In this document: positions 27,332 through 36,633 of the stretch, piece after piece
Numbering within the stretch: position 1 is the first letter of the stretch
Layout: each line of letters starts with the position of its first letter
Assembly: GCF_015265455.1 (NCBI RefSeq)
Contig: NZ_CP054492.1
Coordinates: forward strand, 1,860,001-1,924,000
Direction: 5' to 3'
DNA from: Candidatus Sulfurimonas baltica
GTDB lineage: Bacteria > Campylobacterota > Campylobacteria > Campylobacterales > Sulfurimonadaceae
Length of the DNA stretch: 64,000 nt
Notes under the pieces: model-generated
The model's input: only the letters and a program-made list of their open reading frames with translations
What the model was told of the DNA's origin: nothing
Database searches by the model: none
Program-made: the position numbers and the translations under genes

Positions 27332-28774
27332 ATGAAAAAAATATTAAAAGTTTTAATAGCGAACAGAGGCGAGATAGCACTTAGGATTATTAGAGCATGT
27401 AAAGAGCTCGAGATTAAAAGTGTTGCTATATTCTCTGAAGTTGATATTGAGGGAATTTGGGTTAGAAAAGCCGATGAGTGCTACCCGATGATGGGAGACC
27501 CTCTTGCTGCTTATCTTGATTATGAGAAAATTATATCTTTGGCAATTAAAGCGGATTGTGATGCAATCCATCCAGGATATGGATTCTTATCAGAAAATGC
27601 TGAATTTGCACAAGCGTGTGAAGACAAAGGTATAATTTTTATCGGTCCAAAACCTGAACACATCGCGCTATTTGGAGACAAAATGGCTTCTAAAGCCGCT
27701 ATGAAAGCGATTGGTGTCCCTGTTTTAGAAGGGACAGACGAACCGGTTATAGATAAAAAAGAGGGTGTAAAAATTGCTGAGCAGATAGGTTTTCCTATTA
27801 TCATCAAAGCTGCGTTTGGCGGAGGTGGCAGAGGGATGAGAATTGTAAACAGTGCAGAAGAGTTTGATGAAATGTATGACTCCGCTACAAATGAGTCAAT
27901 AAAATATTTTGGTAAAAAAGATGTTTTCATTGAAAAATATATACAAGGTCCTAGACATATTGAGGTACAAATTATCGCCGACAAGTATGGAAATGTACTC
28001 CATTTAGGTGATAGAGATTGCTCAATTCAAAGACGCCATCAAAAGGTAGTCGAGATTGCACCTTCACCAGGATTAAATAATTCTGTGCGAAGAGAACTTT
28101 ACAGAATTTCTAAAAAAGCAATGTTTAAACTCGGGTATGAGAGTGTTGGAACTGTAGAGTTTTTACTAGACGACAAAGATAATATGTATTTTATGGAGAT
28201 GAACACAAGAGTTCAGGTTGAGCACCCAGTAACTGAGATAATATCGGGGATAGATATAATACAGAAAATGATAAAAATTGCCGATGGAGAGAAGCTGAGA
28301 TTTTCACAAGAAGAGATAAACTTCAGAGGATATGCGATAGAGTTTAGAATAAATGCCGAAAATCCTGAGCTAAATTTTATGCCATCTGCCGGAACTATCA
28401 CAAACTATATAGTCCCAGGTGGTCCAGGTGTTAGAATTGACTCCAGCGCATACACAGGGTATACAATTCCATCAAATTACGACTCAATGGTAGGTAAACT
28501 TATTGTTTGGTCACTTGACTGGGAAGGTGCGGTCAGAAAAGCCAAGAGAGCTTTGGATGAATTTCATGTAGAGGGTATCCCCACAAATATACCTCTTCAC
28601 AGAGAAATAGTGAGGGATGAAGATTTTATAGCTGGAAATCTTACTACCAGCTATCTTGAGGATAAACTGGAACTTTTTCATATGAAGGCTGTCAATTCAA
28701 TAGCTCAAGAGAATGAAAAAATTGCGTCTATAACTTCTCTGATAGAGAAGATAAAAGGGATGAAAACAAGATAA
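27332..28774 (+). CDS. Biotin carboxylase subunit (PycA / 2-oxoacid carboxylase type)
   Basis: A 480-residue ATP-grasp biotin carboxylase. It starts KVLIANRGEIALRIIRACKEL and has the glycine-rich loop FGGGGRGMR (about residue 165), the HIEVQI strand, the EMNTRVQVEHPVTE catalytic segment (about 290) and a 30-residue C-terminal extension. Fatty-acid-synthesis AccC is usually about 445-450 residues. The longer form matches the separate pyruvate carboxylase (PycA) or 2-oxoglutarate carboxylase subunits found in this phylum. No partner subunit lies nearby, so the acceptor acid is not settled. Confidence 0.88.
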   Translation: MKKILKVLIANRGEIALRIIRACKELEIKSVAIFSEVDIEGIWVRKADECYPMMGDPLAAYLDYEKIISLAIKADCDAIHPGYGFLSENAEFAQACEDKGIIFIGPKPEHIALFGDKMASKAAMKAIGVPVLEGTDEPVIDKKEGVKIAEQIGFPIIIKAAFGGGGRGMRIVNSAEEFDEMYDSATNESIKYFGKKDVFIEKYIQGPRHIEVQIIADKYGNVLHLGDRDCSIQRRHQKVVEIAPSPGLNNSVRRELYRISKKAMFKLGYESVGTVEFLLDDKDNMYFMEMNTRVQVEHPVTEIISGIDIIQKMIKIADGEKLRFSQEEINFRGYAIEFRINAENPELNFMPSAGTITNYIVPGGPGVRIDSSAYTGYTIPSNYDSMVGKLIVWSLDWEGAVRKAKRALDEFHVEGIPTNIPLHREIVRDEDFIAGNLTTSYLEDKLELFHMKAVNSIAQENEKIASITSLIEKIKGMKTR

Positions 28775-28844
28775 AACTCTCTTATATGATATATCATAGG
28801 TGGTTTGTTGTAAAATAACGAAACAAATATATAAGGTATAACAT

Positions 28845-30203
28845 ATGAGCATCTACAGAGAATATGACATCAGAGGCATCTACGAAAAAGAGTTAAATGA
28901 GCAGAGTGTTACCCGTATCGGTTACGCACTGGCTTCAAAAATCGATGGTGATTATGTCGCAGTCGGCTATGATGCCAGAAGCCACTCCCCTATTTTATTT
29001 GAGTATCTTGTTGCCGGTCTTAACGCCGGAGGCAAAAAAGTTTTAGGGATGGGTCTTGTACCTACTCCTGTAAACTATTTTACAAACTATCAAGAGTGGA
29101 GTGGCATCACTCCATCAGCTTCTGTTATGATTACAGGCTCTCACAATCCAAGTGAATATAACGGTTTTAAAATCACTATAGACAAAGCACCGTTTTTCGG
29201 CGAAGAGATATATGCACTTGGTCGTGAATGCGATGCAATGGAGTTCCCACATGTAGCCCCAAGAGATGTTACTGATATAGATGCAGTGAGTAGATATGTT
29301 GACTTTTTGGTAAACGAATTTGCTCACCTAAAAGGGATGGATACAAAAATTGTTTATGACTGTGGAAATGGTGTTGCAGGAGTTGTAACTGAAGATATTT
29401 TCTCTAGGTTAGAGCTTAAAACAAAGGGATTATATATTGAGCCTGATGGAACTTTTCCAAATCACCATCCTGACCCGTCCGATGAGCATAATCTTGAAGA
29501 TGTTAAAAAACTACTTGCTGCTGAAGGGGATATCGCTTTTGCCTATGACGGCGATGCCGATAGAATTGCGGTTTTGACACACAAGAACAATATAAAGGGC
29601 GATATGATGGCTCTTTTATACTCTATGAAAATGGACAAACCTACAGTAATTGGCGAAGTGAAATGCTCTCAAGTTATGTATGATGAGCTAGAGCGCCGCG
29701 GTGCTACTGCTATCATGTACAAAACAGGTCACTCAAACCTAAAAGTAAAGATGAGAGAGACTAACGCAGATTTGGCATGTGAAGTTAGCGGTCATATTTT
29801 TTTCAAAAACCGTTACTTTGGCTACGATGATGCAATTTACGCAACTCTAAGAATGTTAGAACTTATTTATGATGGTATAGACTTGGACAAGGAACTTGCA
29901 AAGCTTCCACAGGTTTTCTCAACCGAGGAGATAAAAGTACAGACAACTGAAAAAGAGAAATTTAAAATTATAGATAGAGTAAAAGAGTTACTGAAAAACC
30001 CAGCGAAAGATTTTCCAACAATAAGAAATATTATCGACATAGACGGTGTTCGCATAAACTTTGAAAACGGATGGGGATTGGTTAGAGCTAGTAACACGAC
30101 ACCTGTTTTGGTAACACGTTTTGAATCAACTTCCAAAGAAGAGGCGAAACTTTATGAAAAAGCTATAAACAATCTTATCTTAGAGGCTAAAGAGAGTATA
30201 TAG
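28845..30203 (+). CDS. Phosphomannomutase/phosphoglucomutase
   Basis: A 452-residue alpha-D-phosphohexomutase. The active-site serine loop is VMITGSHNPSEYNG (about residue 98), the metal-binding loop AYDGDADR is at about residue 230, the sugar-specificity region EVSGHIFF at about 310, and the C-terminal phosphate-binding loop LVRASNTTP at about 420. It interconverts hexose 1- and 6-phosphates for polysaccharide and nucleotide-sugar synthesis. It begins with ATG 70 bases after the biotin carboxylase gene. Confidence 0.93.
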   Translation: MSIYREYDIRGIYEKELNEQSVTRIGYALASKIDGDYVAVGYDARSHSPILFEYLVAGLNAGGKKVLGMGLVPTPVNYFTNYQEWSGITPSASVMITGSHNPSEYNGFKITIDKAPFFGEEIYALGRECDAMEFPHVAPRDVTDIDAVSRYVDFLVNEFAHLKGMDTKIVYDCGNGVAGVVTEDIFSRLELKTKGLYIEPDGTFPNHHPDPSDEHNLEDVKKLLAAEGDIAFAYDGDADRIAVLTHKNNIKGDMMALLYSMKMDKPTVIGEVKCSQVMYDELERRGATAIMYKTGHSNLKVKMRETNADLACEVSGHIFFKNRYFGYDDAIYATLRMLELIYDGIDLDKELAKLPQVFSTEEIKVQTTEKEKFKIIDRVKELLKNPAKDFPTIRNIIDIDGVRINFENGWGLVRASNTTPVLVTRFESTSKEEAKLYEKAINNLILEAKESI

Positions 30204-30227
30204 AAGTTATTGTTTATAATAAGCTAG

Positions 30228-30303
30228 ACCCTGAATCCAGTTCAGGGTGACGTAGGTGTTGTCATTCCAAACTTGATGTCGTCATTCCAAACTTGATTTG
30301 GAA
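30228..30303. repeat. Intergenic palindromic repeat cluster
   Basis: The stretch contains ACCCTGAA-TCCAG-TTCAGGGT (30228-30248), then two direct copies of GTCATTCCAAACTTGAT (30261-30277 and 30281-30297). The second continues into TTTGGAA to form the hairpin TTCCAAA-CTTGA-TTTGGAA. Repeats of this ATTCC...GGAAT kind are dispersed in many marine and sulfur-oxidising bacteria. It lies between the mutase and pyrC and may also terminate the mutase transcript. Confidence 0.7.
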
Positions 30304-30407
30304 TCTCTCATACTCTTTTAATCAGAGTTTTCAATCTTAAAATAGCTTTTTAATCTTATTTTGATATAATAAAATCATAAAAAATCAACTCTTTTTAAGG
30401 ACAAATT

Positions 30408-31415
30408 ATGAAAACTCATACTCTTTTAATGCCACTTGATATGCACCTTCATCTTCGTGATGGGGTGATGCTCGAAAATGTTGCCCCACTTACCGCATAT
30501 AGTTTCAGCGGTGGTATTATTATGCCAAATCTAGTTCCGCCTGTTAATACCCTAGAGGATGTAAAAGCTTATAGAGCCCGTATTATGGCGGCAGTTCCTA
30601 ATGATTTTTTTGAACCATATATGACACTTTTTTACAGAAACTACGACAAAGCATTTCTTCAAAGTGTTGCTGATGACATCACTGCTATAAAGCTTTACCC
30701 TGCCGGAATTACTACCAACTCTGAGGGTGGTGTCTCATCTTTTGACATTGAGGAGATGCGTGAGACCCTAGAGGTTATGAGTGAGTTAGAGATTCCGCTT
30801 TGCGTTCACGGTGAGACTGATGGTTTTGTTATGGACAGAGAGGCTGAGTTTATGAGTATTTATGAGCTTTTAGCTAAAAACTTTCCAAAATTGAAAATCA
30901 TTATGGAGCATATAACAACAAAAGCCGCTGTTGAGATGTTGGACAAATACGAGAACCTTTATGCGACTATAACTGTTCACCACCTCCTTTTAACTCTTGA
31001 TGATGTAGTTGGCGGGATGATGAAACCTCATCTTTTTTGCAAACCTATAGCAAAAAGACCGGAGGATTTAGATGCTCTTTTAGGTGTTGCGCTTAATGCC
31101 CACCCTAAAGTTATGTTTGGCTCAGATTCGGCACCTCATCCTCAACATAAAAAAGAGTCTTGTGGATGTGCAGCAGGTGTTTTTACAGCACCAATAGCAC
31201 TACAGCTTCTATGTGAAATATTTGAACAGTATAACAAACTTGAGAACCTTCAAGATTTTATCAGTGATAATGCACAACGAATATATGGAATCTGTCCAGA
31301 GTTTAAAGAGATTACTTTAGAAAAACGACCATTTGTTGTCCCTGAACATTACGGCTCCGTAGTGCCGATGTATGCAGGAGAAGTTATAAACTGGGCAATT
31401 GCGAGTGTCGATTAA
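30408..31415 (+). CDS. pyrC: Dihydroorotase
   Basis: A 335-residue type II dihydroorotase of pyrimidine synthesis. The metal motif DMHLHLRDG is at residues 12-20. The carboxylated-lysine position lies in AIKLYPAG, and metal histidines lie in CVHGET and in MEHITT. The catalytic Asp is in FGSDSAPHP (about 238). Full length. The Shine-Dalgarno AAGGAC precedes the ATG. Its end overlaps the start of the response regulator gene. Confidence 0.95.
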   Translation: MKTHTLLMPLDMHLHLRDGVMLENVAPLTAYSFSGGIIMPNLVPPVNTLEDVKAYRARIMAAVPNDFFEPYMTLFYRNYDKAFLQSVADDITAIKLYPAGITTNSEGGVSSFDIEEMRETLEVMSELEIPLCVHGETDGFVMDREAEFMSIYELLAKNFPKLKIIMEHITTKAAVEMLDKYENLYATITVHHLLLTLDDVVGGMMKPHLFCKPIAKRPEDLDALLGVALNAHPKVMFGSDSAPHPQHKKESCGCAAGVFTAPIALQLLCEIFEQYNKLENLQDFISDNAQRIYGICPEFKEITLEKRPFVVPEHYGSVVPMYAGEVINWAIASVD

Positions 31416-32061
31416 AGTTTTACTCCTAGAGGATAATCTTCTTTTTGCAGAGACTATTGTGGATCTGCTAGAAGATAGTGGCTTACATGTAACTCACGCT
31501 CCAAACGGACAGAGTGCTTTAGACTTAACGTTTTCACAAAAGTTTGATCTATATCTGCTTGATATCAATGTGCCTCTTATTGATGGGATAACTCTGTTAA
31601 AAGAGCTCAGAGAGGCAAATGACAATACTCCAACCATCTTTTTAACATCACACAAAGACAAAGAAGTTCTTAAAAAAAGTTTCTTAAGTGGAGCAGATGA
31701 CTTTATAACTAAGCCTTTTGACACGGATGAGCTGTTTTTTAGGATTAATGCACTTTTAAAAAGAGTGAAACCTAACAAAACAGAGTGCATAGGTTTACTA
31801 TGTCATGACGAGATTCACAAACGCATTTTATATGACAAGAGAGAGTTAGAGTTATCAAAAAAAGAGTACGAACTTCTTCTCTTACTTATGCTACATGTAA
31901 ATAACAATGTCCCAAAAGAGCTGATTCTAGCTGAACTTTGGAGTAGTTCAGAGGGTGGAAGCGAGGGTGCTGTAAGGGTATATATAACCCGTTTAAAGCA
32001 GTTAATCCCTGAAATAACGATAGAGAATATTCGCGGTATTGGATACAAACTTGTTTCGTAA
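31405..32061 (+). CDS. OmpR-type response regulator
   Basis: About 218 residues: a receiver domain with LEDN, phospho-Asp in [10 protein letters not shown] (about 51) and ITKPFDTDE, then a winged helix ending in [14 protein letters not shown]. The start could be the TTG at 31399 or the GTG at 31405, both inside the end of pyrC; I prefer the GTG. It overlaps the kinase gene, which makes a translationally coupled regulator-kinase pair. The pair is followed by exbB and exbD, so a metal- or TonB-related signal is possible, but no target is shown. Confidence 0.88.
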   Translation: MSIKVLLLEDNLLFAETIVDLLEDSGLHVTHAPNGQSALDLTFSQKFDLYLLDINVPLIDGITLLKELREANDNTPTIFLTSHKDKEVLKKSFLSGADDFITKPFDTDELFFRINALLKRVKPNKTECIGLLCHDEIHKRILYDKRELELSKKEYELLLLLMLHVNNNVPKELILAELWSSSEGGSEGAVRVYITRLKQLIPEITIENIRGIGYKLVS

Positions 32062-32881
32062 TCTTAAAATTCATATTTTTATATACTACTTCGTTACAAC
32101 CGCTACTTTTTTGGGCATTTTGTACTACTTTTTAAATGTTGTACATGTAGAAAATAATCTGTTTATTGTTGCAATCCTGTTAGTTCTTCTTACTTTTAGC
32201 GGTCTAATTATCGCTAAGCTCTCTGTTGACCCATTATCTCAACATGTGACCAACCTTCAAAACCTTTCTAAAGAGACTCTTCATGAGCTAAACCTTCCTA
32301 TCAGCACTATAAAAACCAACCTCCACATGTTAAAAAAAAGTTTAAATAGTGAGAAGGATTTAAAAAGAGCACTAAGAATTGAGAGTGCCTGCGATATGTT
32401 GCAGCAGAGGTATAACGAGCTCGACTATATGATTAAACTGCAGAGTTCAAATATTGTAAAAGAGAGTTTCAGCCTTGATGAGTTGCTAAGACAAAGGGTT
32501 GAGTTCTTAAAGCCTATATATCCACATGTAGAGTTTAAACTAAATCTTCAACCAACACAAATACATAGTGATAAAATAGGTTTATCTAAAGTAATAGACA
32601 ATCTTATAGACAATGGTGTGAAATATTCACAGAACATTCATAAAATTGATGTAGAATTACAGGATTATACTTTACATGTAAAAGACTACGGTTGCGGAAT
32701 GGATGAAGTAGAACTTGTTCAAATATTTGACAACTACTATCAAAGCAATGAGAATATGCAGGGTTTTGGGATAGGTCTTAGCATGGTAAAAAGATTTTGT
32801 GATTCAAATAAAGTTTTATTAAATTTAAAATCAGAGCCAAACAACGGCACAACAGTTATATTAAAATTCAAGGAAGATTAG
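32051..32881 (+). CDS. Membrane sensor histidine kinase
   Basis: About 276 residues. Two transmembrane helices near the N-terminus (about 8-30 and 38-58) enclose almost no periplasmic loop, so sensing is probably within the membrane. HisKA has its His in ETLHELNLPIS (about 84). The HATPase has the N box DNLIDNGVKYS, DYGCGM and GFGIGLSM. The in-frame TTG at 32051, 7 bases after GGA, is preferred over the TTG at 32039. Its stop overlaps the exbB GTG. Pairs with the regulator at 31405. Confidence 0.85.
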   Translation: MFRNLKIHIFIYYFVTTATFLGILYYFLNVVHVENNLFIVAILLVLLTFSGLIIAKLSVDPLSQHVTNLQNLSKETLHELNLPISTIKTNLHMLKKSLNSEKDLKRALRIESACDMLQQRYNELDYMIKLQSSNIVKESFSLDELLRQRVEFLKPIYPHVEFKLNLQPTQIHSDKIGLSKVIDNLIDNGVKYSQNIHKIDVELQDYTLHVKDYGCGMDEVELVQIFDNYYQSNENMQGFGIGLSMVKRFCDSNKVLLNLKSEPNNGTTVILKFKED

Positions 32882-33330
32882 TGGAAAACAATTTTTTAGC
32901 TTATGCAGAGAGTGCTATAGATTATGGAGTTATGGGAGTATTGCTACTTATGAGTATAGTTACTTTTTGGTTATTTATAGAGAGAATGATGTTTTACTCA
33001 AGTGTACGAACAGATGATTATGACCATAGAGACACACTTGAGATGGATTTAACTGACAACATCAGCGTAATCAGTGCCATTGGTTCAAATGCCCCGTATG
33101 TCGGTCTTCTTGGGACTGTTTTGGGGATTATGTTTACATTTTATACTATGGGCGATGCAGGAGCTGTAGATGCCAAAAAAATCATGGTAGGTCTAGCTCT
33201 GGCACTTAAAGCTACTGCGATGGGTCTTATAGTTGCGATGCCTGCAATAGTTGCATATACAATAGTTTTGCGTAAAGTTGAGAAGATATTGACTGTTTTT
33301 GATGTAGCTCAAGACAAAAAAATAAAGTAA
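32881..33330 (+). CDS. exbB: ExbB/TolQ-family proton channel protein
   Basis: A 149-residue MotA/TolQ/ExbB protein with three hydrophobic helices and the conserved APYVGLLGTVLGIM (about residue 75) and ALKATAMGLIVAMPAIVAY pore helix. It forms the proton channel that powers TonB-dependent uptake. The GTG start overlaps the kinase stop by one base. The short length is typical of Campylobacterota ExbB. Confidence 0.92.
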   Translation: MENNFLAYAESAIDYGVMGVLLLMSIVTFWLFIERMMFYSSVRTDDYDHRDTLEMDLTDNISVISAIGSNAPYVGLLGTVLGIMFTFYTMGDAGAVDAKKIMVGLALALKATAMGLIVAMPAIVAYTIVLRKVEKILTVFDVAQDKKIK

Positions 33331-33336
33331 TTCTAT

Positions 33337-33729
33337 ATGCCTAAGTATAAAAAACAGAGAAAAAGATTTGACGAGATAAATGTTATACCGTTTATTGACA
33401 TAATGCTTGTACTACTGGTTATGGTTTTAACTACCGCTACTTTTATAAAACAAGGTGTTATCCCTGTTGACCTGCCAAGTGCTAAAACAAGCACAAAAGA
33501 GGAACTTAAAAAAGAGATTGCCATCTATGTGAATGCTAAAGGTGAGCTTTTTATTGACAAAGAAAAAGTAGACTTACAAGCCCTTGAGAAAAAATTATCT
33601 GAAATCTCAAAAGAGCAGACAGTAGTTCTTAGAAGTGATAAAGATTCAAAGTTTCAAGACTTTGTCAGCGTTATGGATATTTTAAAACGACTAAAACACG
33701 AACAACTTTATATTGTTACTAAAGAATAG
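33337..33729 (+). CDS. exbD: ExbD/TolR-family protein
   Basis: A 130-residue protein with one transmembrane helix preceded by INVIPFIDIMLVLLVM, containing the proton-carrying aspartate of the family, and a periplasmic domain ending in RLKHEQLYIVTKE. It works with ExbB, 6 bases upstream. No tonB gene follows; instead a strong palindrome and the accessory island begin, so tonB may have been separated or may lie elsewhere. Confidence 0.92.
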   Translation: MPKYKKQRKRFDEINVIPFIDIMLVLLVMVLTTATFIKQGVIPVDLPSAKTSTKEELKKEIAIYVNAKGELFIDKEKVDLQALEKKLSEISKEQTVVLRSDKDSKFQDFVSVMDILKRLKHEQLYIVTKE

Positions 33730-33769
33730 CAACTATGTCCCATAAACGAGTACTTTAAGAAGAGATCAT

Positions 33770-33809
33770 ATCCCTACTAATGTATTAATAAAAATACATT
33801 AGTAGGGAT
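33770..33809. repeat. 40-bp inverted repeat downstream of exbD
   Basis: ATCCCTACTAATGTATT (33770-33786), six loop bases, then AATACATTAGTAGGGAT (33793-33809) form a perfect 17-bp stem followed by TTTTTCATTT. It can act as the exbBD terminator. A second 40-bp site with the same ends (ATCCCTACT...TTAGTAGGGAT) lies at 49234-49273 on the far side of the island, so it may also be a recombinase-related site. Confidence 0.75.
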
Positions 33810-33889
33810 TTTTCATTTACACTATTAATACCTATAGCATTACTTTTAATCTTTACTGTAAATAGTATCTATATCTTTTTTAAACTATT

Positions 33890-33914
33890 GATTGTGGCTA
33901 AAGGCAGTAATCAT
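33890..33914 (-). repeat. Left 25-bp inverted repeat (putative integrase core site)
   Basis: On the minus strand this reads ATGATTACTGCCTTTAG followed by CCACAATC, covering the last codons and stop of the helicase fragment. The identical 25 bp occur on the plus strand at 49212-49236. The bases on both sides of the match differ, so the repeat is exactly 25 bp. A core at the 3' end of a gene is typical of tyrosine-integrase attachment sites. Confidence 0.85.
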
Positions 33915-34180
33915 CAAAAACCTCTAAAAATCTAGATTTTGTTCTGCCTTTAAGAGCACCCCAAGGCATTGTTTTTTGCATAGGATAAGTTACATATAAA
34001 AATCTCTTCGCTCTAGTAAATGCAACATAAAGATTATTTTTCTCTTGTTTCAAATCAACTCCATTTTTTTGAACAGCTCTATAGTCTGGGAAAGTTCCAT
34101 CATCCATACCAATTAAAAAAACAATATCAAATTCTTGTCCTTTCATCGTATGCACAGTACTGAGAGTAATACCCTTCGTA
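33898..34180 (-). pseudogene. C-terminal fragment of a UvrD/Rep-type helicase
   Basis: About 90 codons remain. They hold superfamily 1 motif V (LSTVHTMKGQEFDIVFLIG) and motif VI (NNLYVAFTRAKRFLYVTYP) and the natural C-terminus. The open frame extends upstream of the first ATG (34155) to about 34180, where similarity ends and a stop follows. The N-terminal ATPase domain is absent both here and beyond the right edge of the island. The stop codon lies inside the 25-bp repeat, so this gene end is the probable integration target. Confidence 0.8.
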
Positions 34181-34380
34181 AATGTATTACATATATAGTA
34201 TTATAGGGGTTTAGTAGAGGTTTAAAATACAAAAGTATACTTTTATTATACTTATTTCTAATACTAGCGTATTTTTGTATCTTTTTAGTAGAATTTATTT
34301 ATTATAGCTTACTACAACAAATAAGATGATGATTCATTCTTTGTATGCTACAACCTACTAATAATACTATACTGATACTA

Positions 34381-35025
34381 TCATTCGAAACATTTAATCT
34401 CTTGAATATAATTTACCATAGGACTATCTCCATCAATTTCATAAAGATCTTTCGTATTAAGGATCTTGATATCTTGAAAAACTTGATTTATTTTACTGCT
34501 TTCAGCTAGTACATTTTCATGTAGTGTTGCTATTAATTCTTGTTTCTCTTTGTAATTTGGAATATTTTTAAATATTTCTGTTAGTAAATCTTTTATAGTG
34601 TCTCTACTCTCTATTATTTTCTTAAGCTCTAAATATGTATTCTCAAGCTTTTTTAACACTTTGAATAGTTGGCTATCTTTATTAGTATTCTCCAATCTTT
34701 CTTCCATGCTCTTATCTGTTTTATTCAAATGAGAAAAAATAACTACTATTCCACTTCCTTTATCTTCACTATTAAAGATGCTAGATAGATCATCCCAGTC
34801 TTTAAAATGAATAGGATTAGACATATCATTTGAATGTTCTAAACACTCTTTATAATATAACTCCAATTCTGTACTTAAATCTTTATGTACATCTATATGG
34901 TACTGCCCCATAATAACAGTTCCAGTATATAAACGGTTATAGGATTCAATGATTTTGATCTCATCACGAGTTAAACCTAGTGCAACATCAAAACCATCTT
35001 GTTTTATATCAGAGGTGTTTTCCAT
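34381..35025 (-). CDS. Hypothetical protein in the island
   Basis: A protein of about 214 residues, with the start at the second ATG (35025), which lies 6 bases after GGAG; the upstream ATG at 35037 has no Shine-Dalgarno. It is acidic and largely helical, with a coiled-coil-like stretch (residues about 95-175), no signal peptide and no motif I recognise. It lies between the helicase fragment and the nuclease remnant. Confidence 0.5.
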   Translation of the reverse strand: MENTSDIKQDGFDVALGLTRDEIKIIESYNRLYTGTVIMGQYHIDVHKDLSTELELYYKECLEHSNDMSNPIHFKDWDDLSSIFNSEDKGSGIVVIFSHLNKTDKSMEERLENTNKDSQLFKVLKKLENTYLELKKIIESRDTIKDLLTEIFKNIPNYKEKQELIATLHENVLAESSKINQVFQDIKILNTKDLYEIDGDSPMVNYIQEIKCFE

Positions 35026-35069
35026 TTTTTTCTCCATTTATTATTATTTATAAGATTTTATCTAATTTA

Positions 35070-35504
35070 TTATAATTTATTACAATCAACAAGATGATGT
35101 TTTAACTTATCCCCTTTAACTGTAGCTGATAAATCATTCTCGTAGTAAAAACATTTTTTGTATTTTTTATCATCGTTATAAATCATTTTCCAAAACGCAT
35201 CTGGAATTGCTATTTTATTTTTACCAATTCTTTTTGGATTACTAGAATATATAACACCATTAATTACACTTACCTCACCTAGTTTTGAAGCTACGCTTCT
35301 TTCAAGCTTTTCAGCTTTAATCCAAGTCTTTCTATTAACTTGTGGAGCCTGTGGTATTATATTAGCCATAGAGTATGTTTTACGCACAACTTTCTCATCA
35401 TAGTCAAATGAAGCGTCATTCGCTAAATGCCCCCGATCATACCCTGTATGGGTATAGTCTTTTGTATGGCTTCTGTATTTTTTCTTTAGATTTTTCTCTG
35501 TATC
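35070..35504 (-). pseudogene. 5'-truncated DNA/RNA non-specific endonuclease
   Basis: The first ATG (35387) is misleading: the same frame is open upstream and encodes the catalytic motif of this nuclease family, YDRGHLANDAS, followed by SMANIIPQAPQVNRKTW. The C-terminal part has GEVSVINGVIYSS, IAIPDAFWKMIYND and the usual ending. Upstream of DTEKNLKKKYRSH is a stop (35505-35507), and no start codon lies between that stop and DRGH. The N-terminal 80 or so residues are lost. NucA-type enzymes are normally about 230-280 residues and often secreted. Confidence 0.75.
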
Positions 35505-35507
35505 TTA

Positions 35508-35875
35508 AAAATTATGATGTTGATATTGCATTAGCAAATAGCGCATTACAGACACCAGAGAAGGATGTAATAATCAATGCGACCAAAGACACTCTTAAAG
35601 ACTTTTTTAATGCTATAAGAGACATGAACATAGCATTCTTTGATATCCTGCAAGACACTCATCCAGAACTATTTGCAAATATAGTAATGGATTTTAATTG
35701 CTATAAAATCAATCGTGCTAATATCAAAAAGGCATACAATGCATTATATCAAGCTAATATAAGCTCAACAAGCATTTTGAGTAAGCTTAGAGCATTTAAA
35801 CCTTATCATTTGTTTACTGATGACAATAAGTCACATATCGGCTCTACTCACTATTATAACCTTAGCAAATTCTAA
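35508..35875 (+). pseudogene. C-terminal part of an unknown plus-strand gene
   Basis: From about 35508 to the TAA at 35875 the plus strand encodes some 120 residues with protein-like composition (DVDIALANSALQTPEKDV ... KLRAFKPYHLF). Upstream of it the frame is only antisense to the nuclease remnant, and no start codon fits near the junction. It therefore seems to have lost its 5' end at the same junction where the nuclease lost its own. Family unknown; a terminator follows. Confidence 0.45.
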
Positions 35876-35895
35876 TATATTTTATAAAAAAGCAT

Positions 35896-35922
35896 AAAGC
35901 CCTAGTTCAAGTGGGCTTTATG
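35896..35922 (+). terminator. Hairpin terminator
   Basis: ATAAAGCCC and GGGCTTTAT pair across the loop TAGTTCAAGT, 20 bases after the stop at 35875. It probably ends the plus-strand fragment transcript and can fold in either direction. Confidence 0.6.
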
Positions 35923-36503
35923 TAGGTCTTCTCTATATATACCTCTTATTTCAAGCATATTCAAGCTAGATTAGCTCACTTACTTATATTTAGTTATATA
36001 ACTTTTTAAAAGTTCCTATTAAGTGAGTATTATTATTATTAAGGTGCTTCGCACCTAAGTTTTGTTTCTTCTACTAACTTACATTACCATTTGTACATAT
36101 ACTAGTCTCTCCGCTCCGCGCATCGTCCTCTTCTCTCCTGCCTTCTCCCTCCCCTAATGAAAATGTCATTAGTCATGGTTGGTATAAGTATAGTCGATTA
36201 AGTAAGTATGTACAAAAGTATAAAGCAAGCTATAACAAAGTGTTACGTAGTGAACCCATTATGAGTAATCAAAAATAATAACTATAAGATAAAATATATA
36301 GCTATCATATAATAGCGACTAGTAGAAGATAACTCTAAATTTTGCAAAAATCAATCAAACTACCAATGCAGTCTAGTAACCACACCCTCCGAATTAACTT
36401 TAAAATATTTATAACCATATATAATAAATATAGCATAGAGCTGTCTCCAAATGGAGACGGTTCTATAGTTGAAAAACTGACCACTTTAATCTAAAGGAGC
36501 ATC
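35923..36503. other. Long leader/intergenic region with several hairpins
   Basis: No gene of useful length is seen in about 580 bases. It contains the hairpin AGGTGC-TTC-GCACCT (36042-36056) followed by a T-rich run, a C/T-rich tract (about 36105-36155), a CATTAGTC-type short repeat and GTCTCC-AAAT-GGAGAC (36443-36458) just before the operon. It probably holds the promoter and leader of the DUF932-Rad52 operon, and possibly a replication or packaging-related signal; nothing specific is recognised. Confidence 0.4.
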
Positions 36504-36605
36504 ATGCTATCCATCACTAAATGTATAACCCTAGTTATCGCAGTCGTTACTATCGTAGTAAATAATCTTGATTCAAAAAAGAATCCATTTGACTTAGACT
36601 CTTAG
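36504..36605 (+). CDS. 33-residue small membrane protein
   Basis: ATG at 36504 follows the strong Shine-Dalgarno AAAGGAGC. The peptide has one hydrophobic segment (ITLVIAVVTIVV) and a polar tail (NNLDSKKNPFDLDS). It is the first frame of the operon, 28 bases before the DUF932 gene. Its size resembles small phage or plasmid membrane peptides; function unknown. Confidence 0.45.
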   Translation: MLSITKCITLVIAVVTIVVNNLDSKKNPFDLDS

Positions 36606-36633
36606 TCTATTACAAAAACATAAAAGGTTTACA

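Noticed and set aside
33770-33809. A chromosome dimer-resolution (dif) site
   Set aside because: The site is 40 bp, like the unconventional epsilonproteobacterial dif sites, but the arms do not match any such sequence I can recall and a twin exists 15 kb away, so a dif call is not supported.
35375-35510. Apparent N-terminus of a plus-strand gene extending to 35875
   Set aside because: The opposite strand encodes the conserved DRGH and downstream motifs of a nuclease over this stretch, so the plus-strand frame here is antisense; only the part after about 35508 could be coding.
36105-36155. Pyrimidine-rich tract as a CRISPR or repeat array
   Set aside because: No regularly spaced direct repeats are present here or anywhere else in the window.
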